A model generated the notes under the pieces. That model saw only the letters and a program-made list of their open reading frames with translations. It was not told the DNA's origin and ran no database searches. Positions 58,906 through 64,000 of a stretch of 64,000 nt of DNA are shown in pieces. Where the stretch lies: positions 2,480,001 to 2,544,000 of the forward strand of contig NZ_CP170197.1 of assembly GCF_047300855.1 (NCBI RefSeq), read 5' to 3'. A program made the position numbers and the translations under genes. Origin of the DNA: Sulfuriferula sp047300855 (GTDB lineage Bacteria; Pseudomonadota; Gammaproteobacteria; Burkholderiales; Sulfuriferulaceae). The number at the start of each line of letters is the position of its first letter. Position 1 is the first letter of the stretch.

Positions 58906-60246
58906 TTATGCCCCCCCTGAATCCGTGCTTTTTTGTATTATTTGTTCCGGCACAATAATTTGTTTTTCTTTCGATGAGTTTGGCAACACCTGCTTGGCTA
59001 AAGCTGTAACTTTATCCATAAATCCGGGCACTGTATCAATAGCCTGACGCACTATGTTGGATGATGCCAATTCGTGCCAAGGACTGCCGTGCGTATCTGT
59101 TTCAACAAGTCGAAGTGGTATCTCATCAAGCCGTGTTAGCGCAGATGAAAACAATCGTGCTTGAAAGGCAGGATCAAGCATTGCGGCTTCACGCCTATAA
59201 CCTTCATATGCCTTCGATATTGATGCTTTGTAACCGTAATCTTCGGCCAAGCGGAATCGCTGTCCGATTTGTTTGGTGGACACCCAAGCAAACCATACTG
59301 GTGCACCGACCGACAAGACTGATAGTAAAAGGTCTATCCATATTTCTCCATTGAGCGTAGCACTTTGTTCGGATGCAGTCCCGATAGCCACAGCCAGATT
59401 GTGAAGCTGATTTGATCCAATAAACGCACCTAAAACAAGGGAACTCATGAGACCAAACACCCACACCCACATAGAAGTATTTAGCTGCCTTGATCGTTCT
59501 GCAAACGCGGATGCCAGTCCCTCACTTGTGGTGGCTCGGTAGGCCGCATCGCAACGTTCAAGAATCGCAGCCCCTTCTTTCTCACTTTTATCAAGTTGTG
59601 TACGAATTGCATTAATTTCGGATAATTTATTACTTACCGCTGTTCTGTCGACGGTTGATTCAGATAATAAGCGTTCTAGGGTTGCCCGTAACTCTTTGAG
59701 CGACTCTAAATCTGTTGGAAGCTGGTCAGCTGCTTCGTGCGCCGCTTCGATACGTTCTATTTTTTCGTTCAGATTAGCCGATCTCAAATCTATATCTGAT
59801 GTCCGAGCTTCTATCGAACGTAATGTTTTTAGAGTATTTTTAAATGATTTGATAGCCTCTTTCTTATCCTTCTCAATAGTTTTTATATCCACTGGCAAAA
59901 TAGATTCTAGAAGCTTCTCTAAACTTTCAATCGTTCCAATATACGCTGCTGAAGCTTGTGGGCAATTTCCCCCATACAATTGTGGAACGGTATTAGATTG
60001 CATGACCTGTAATCTTCTAGGCAGATCATTTACTTGCGGGAGTAAGCTGGCATCAATTTCTTCAATTTCACTTTCTTGAATACGCTTAGCCAAGCGTTTA
60101 GCTAATGCTGCCAAATCGTGGCGAGTTAATGCTGGACAATTCCACCCCCAAGTCTCGTTAAAAGTTGTATCACCTGTCCACCCATTTATAACTGCGGCTG
60201 ATAAAGCTTCTAATGAAGCACATACAGGCTCAAGACTTTTATGCAC
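58906..60246 (-). CDS. Unknown coiled-coil membrane protein, AT-rich and probably acquired
   Basis: 446 aa with a GTG start (AAAGGAG upstream). Residues ~45-255 are mainly helical with heptad-like coiled coil (KTIEKDKKEAIKSFKNTLKTL, LNEKIERIEAAHEAADQL, LKELRATLERLLSES). Two membrane helices follow at ~258-277 and ~303-322, then a ~120-residue soluble C-terminal part. I do not recognise the family. Codon use is clearly more AT-rich than in neighbours and the gene is flanked by a repeat element and the nrd terminator, which suggests horizontal transfer. Membrane plus coiled coil is a layout seen in some phage-defence effectors, but nothing here proves that role. Confidence 0.78.
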   Translation of the reverse strand: MHKSLEPVCASLEALSAAVINGWTGDTTFNETWGWNCPALTRHDLAALAKRLAKRIQESEIEEIDASLLPQVNDLPRRLQVMQSNTVPQLYGGNCPQASAAYIGTIESLEKLLESILPVDIKTIEKDKKEAIKSFKNTLKTLRSIEARTSDIDLRSANLNEKIERIEAAHEAADQLPTDLESLKELRATLERLLSESTVDRTAVSNKLSEINAIRTQLDKSEKEGAAILERCDAAYRATTSEGLASAFAERSRQLNTSMWVWVFGLMSSLVLGAFIGSNQLHNLAVAIGTASEQSATLNGEIWIDLLLSVLSVGAPVWFAWVSTKQIGQRFRLAEDYGYKASISKAYEGYRREAAMLDPAFQARLFSSALTRLDEIPLRLVETDTHGSPWHELASSNIVRQAIDTVPGFMDKVTALAKQVLPNSSKEKQIIVPEQIIQKSTDSGGA

Positions 60247-60319
60247 AGCATCTCCTTTTAAATATTTTTATCGGCTAAATTTAAGCTACCCCGTCCAAAT
60301 AACACGAGGTGGCTACAAT

Positions 60320-60349
60320 AAAAAAGGCGCATATACATGCGCCTTTTTT
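60320..60349. terminator. Bidirectional intrinsic terminator after nrdB
   Basis: AAAAAAGGCGCAT-ATAC-ATGCGCCTTTTTT: a perfect 13-bp stem including the A and T runs. It lies 14 bases beyond the nrdB stop on the minus strand and upstream of the coiled-coil gene. Confidence 0.93.
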
Positions 60350-60362
60350 ACCTACTTATCAA

Positions 60363-61478
60363 TCAATCCCAGCTCAACGCCCCACCCGTCTGATACTCCG
60401 TCACCCGCGTCTCAAAGAAGTTCTTCTCCTTCTTCAAATCGATCATCTCGCTCATCCACGGGAATGGATTGCTGGCGTTCGGATACAACTCATCCAGCCC
60501 GATCTGTTGGCAGCGCCGGTTGGCGATGAAGCGCAGGTATTCCTTGAACATGCTGGCGTTCAAACCCAGCACGCCGCGCGGCATGGTGTCCTCCGCGTAG
60601 CGGTATTCCAGCTCCACGCCTTTTTGCATCAGTGCGCGGATTTCCTCGCGGAATTCCGGCGTCCACAGGTGCGGATTTTCCAGCTTGATGGTGTTGATCA
60701 GGTCGATGCCGAAATTGCAGTGCATGGACTCGTCGCGCAGGATGTACTGGTACTGCTCGGCGGCGCCGGTCATCTTGTTCTGGCGGCCCAGCGCGAGGAT
60801 CTGCGCGAAGCCGACGTAGAAGAACAGGCCTTCCATGATGCAGGCGAACACGATCAGCGAACGCAGCAGCTTCTGGTCGTTCTCGGGCGTGCCGGTCTTG
60901 AATTCCGGATTGGTGAGGATTTCGATGAACGGAATCAGGAATTCGTCCTTGTCGCGGATGCTTTGCACCTCGTGGTAGGCGTTGAAGATTTCGCCTTCGT
61001 CCAGACCCAGCGACTCGACGATGTACTGGTAGGCGTGGGTGTGGATGGCCTCTTCAAACGCCTGGCGCAGCAGGTACTGGCGGCACTCCGGCGCGGTGAT
61101 GTGGCGGTAGGTGCCGAGCACGATGTTGTTGGCGGCGAGGCTGTCGGCGGTGACGAAAAAGCCCAGGTTGCGCTTGACGATGCGGCGCTCGTCCTCGGTC
61201 AGCGCGTTGGGGTCTTTCCACTGCGCGATGTCGCGGCTCATGTTGATTTCCTGCGGCATCCAGTGGTTGGCGCAGCCGGACAGGTATTTGTCCCAGGCCC
61301 ATTTGTATTTGAACGGCACCAGCTGGTTGACGTCGGCGGTGCCGTTGATGATGCGCTTGTCTTCGGCGCGCACGCGGCGCGTGGCGGCAGTCGGCTCGAC
61401 CGGCGCGGCGGCGGATTTCATGCCGGGCATGGCGGGTTGCAGTGCAGGGCTGGAAAAGGTGTCTTCAAAGCTCAGCAT
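60363..61478 (-). CDS. nrdB: Class Ia ribonucleotide reductase, beta (R2) subunit
   Basis: 371 aa. Di-iron ligands and radical site are visible: LRQAFEEAIHTHAYQYI (Glu, His and the Tyr radical position), LIVFACIMEGLFFY and RDESMHCNFGIDLIN (Glu and His). It provides the tyrosyl radical for NrdA to reduce ribonucleotides to deoxyribonucleotides under oxic conditions. A Pro/Ala-rich N-terminal extension of ~35 residues precedes the fold. It lies 219 bases after nrdA; the gap holds a hairpin repeat. An intrinsic terminator follows. Confidence 0.96.
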   Translation of the reverse strand: MLSFEDTFSSPALQPAMPGMKSAAAPVEPTAATRRVRAEDKRIINGTADVNQLVPFKYKWAWDKYLSGCANHWMPQEINMSRDIAQWKDPNALTEDERRIVKRNLGFFVTADSLAANNIVLGTYRHITAPECRQYLLRQAFEEAIHTHAYQYIVESLGLDEGEIFNAYHEVQSIRDKDEFLIPFIEILTNPEFKTGTPENDQKLLRSLIVFACIMEGLFFYVGFAQILALGRQNKMTGAAEQYQYILRDESMHCNFGIDLINTIKLENPHLWTPEFREEIRALMQKGVELEYRYAEDTMPRGVLGLNASMFKEYLRFIANRRCQQIGLDELYPNASNPFPWMSEMIDLKKEKNFFETRVTEYQTGGALSWD

Positions 61479-61587
61479 GGTGATGGTTCTCCTTCATTTG
61501 TTTGGCCGGGGCGGCGATGCGGGGTTCCCCTGCATAGATCAATTAATTTCGCAATATCGAAGCCGTTTAGAAACCGTAGCGAGCGCC

Positions 61588-61672
61588 GGTAGTTTGGGGG
61601 CGGACGGAGCACAGGAACCGGAATGTACTCCAGTACATGAGGATTCCGAGCACCGCCCAACGCCAAAATACC
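61588..61672. repeat. Palindromic intergenic repeat between nrdA and nrdB
   Basis: GGTAGTTTGGGGGCGG pairs with CCGCCCAACGCCAAAATACC, and inside it GGAA...ATGTACT pairs with AGTACAT...TTCC around a two-base loop. Outer flanks (61567-61690) also pair partly. The core with GAGCACAGGAACCGGAATG recurs in other betaproteobacterial genomes as far as I remember, so it is probably a dispersed repeat. Confidence 0.75.
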
Positions 61673-61697
61673 AAGCGCAGTAGGTTTATGAATGGCC

Positions 61698-64000
<2,303 letters not shown>

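Overview
The window reads as a chromosomal segment of a sulfur-oxidising, facultatively anaerobic (denitrifying) betaproteobacterium. A Sulfuricella/Sulfuriferula/Thiobacillus-like or Gallionellales relative is my best guess from gene content, not a measured taxonomy. The evidence is a complete oxidative-type dsr operon, the end of a nos (nitrous oxide reductase) cluster, a true oxygen-sensing FNR with FNR boxes, c-type cytochromes and a HiPIP, and class Ia nrdAB.

Layout. 0-1.4 kb: end of nosY, nosL and a small two-gene unit whose second gene resembles the DUF6516/TumE toxin-like family. 1.4-5.1 kb: fixABCX-type electron-transfer flavoprotein operon. 5.2-11.0 kb (minus strand): TonB-dependent receptor, PepSY protein with Asp-box repeats, tonB, exbB, exbD. 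11.2-11.7 kb: a small cytochrome c behind a perfect FNR box. 11.9-13.2 kb: a chemoreceptor with almost no periplasmic part. 13.8-16.5 kb: a three-gene operon of two 2OG-Fe(II) oxygenases and a chorismatase/RidA-like protein. 16.6-19.1 kb: a Cyc2-like outer-membrane cytochrome-porin, a c4-type dihaem lipoprotein and a HiPIP. This order recalls acidophile iron-oxidation operons and lies divergent from fnr (19.5-20.2 kb). 20.4-23.1 kb: an S24-like protein and a soluble NarX/NarL-like two-component pair.

23.2-39.8 kb (minus strand): dsrABEFHCMKLJOP, then a TrpD2-like gene, dsrN, dsrR, a dihydrolipoamide-dehydrogenase-like flavoprotein and cysG. This unit oxidises sulfane sulfur delivered through DsrEFH/DsrC, passes electrons through DsrMKJOP and DsrL, and makes its own sirohaem/siroamide cofactor (CysG, DsrN). 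Divergent from dsrA (40.2-43.9 kb) is a second, unusual operon: a small unknown protein, an orphan Cas6/Cmx6-like RAMP protein, a DsrC paralogue lacking both redox cysteines, a two-domain sulfurtransferase, an unknown protein and a TauD-like dioxygenase.

44-51 kb: cheW, a chemoreceptor, a DUF2249 protein, an HdrB-like protein divergent from a tandem-GAF protein with a strong palindrome between them, and a hydrolase. 51-55.7 kb: small accessory genes (truncated YjdM/PhnA, translational-machinery-like protein, Spy-like protein, dienelactone hydrolase, PAS-GGDEF cyclase). 55.9-60.3 kb is a mobile region: an intact IS481-family element with a 7-bp target duplication, an EamA exporter, a large nested inverted repeat and an AT-rich coiled-coil membrane protein. 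60.4-64 kb: nrdB and nrdA, the latter cut by the window edge.

The two observations I rank highest are the Cyc2-like/c4/HiPIP cluster with an FNR-box-like site, which suggests oxygen-controlled iron or extracellular electron uptake, and the orphan Cas6-like protein embedded with sulfur-trafficking genes and no CRISPR array in sight. No rRNA, tRNA or CRISPR array was recognised.
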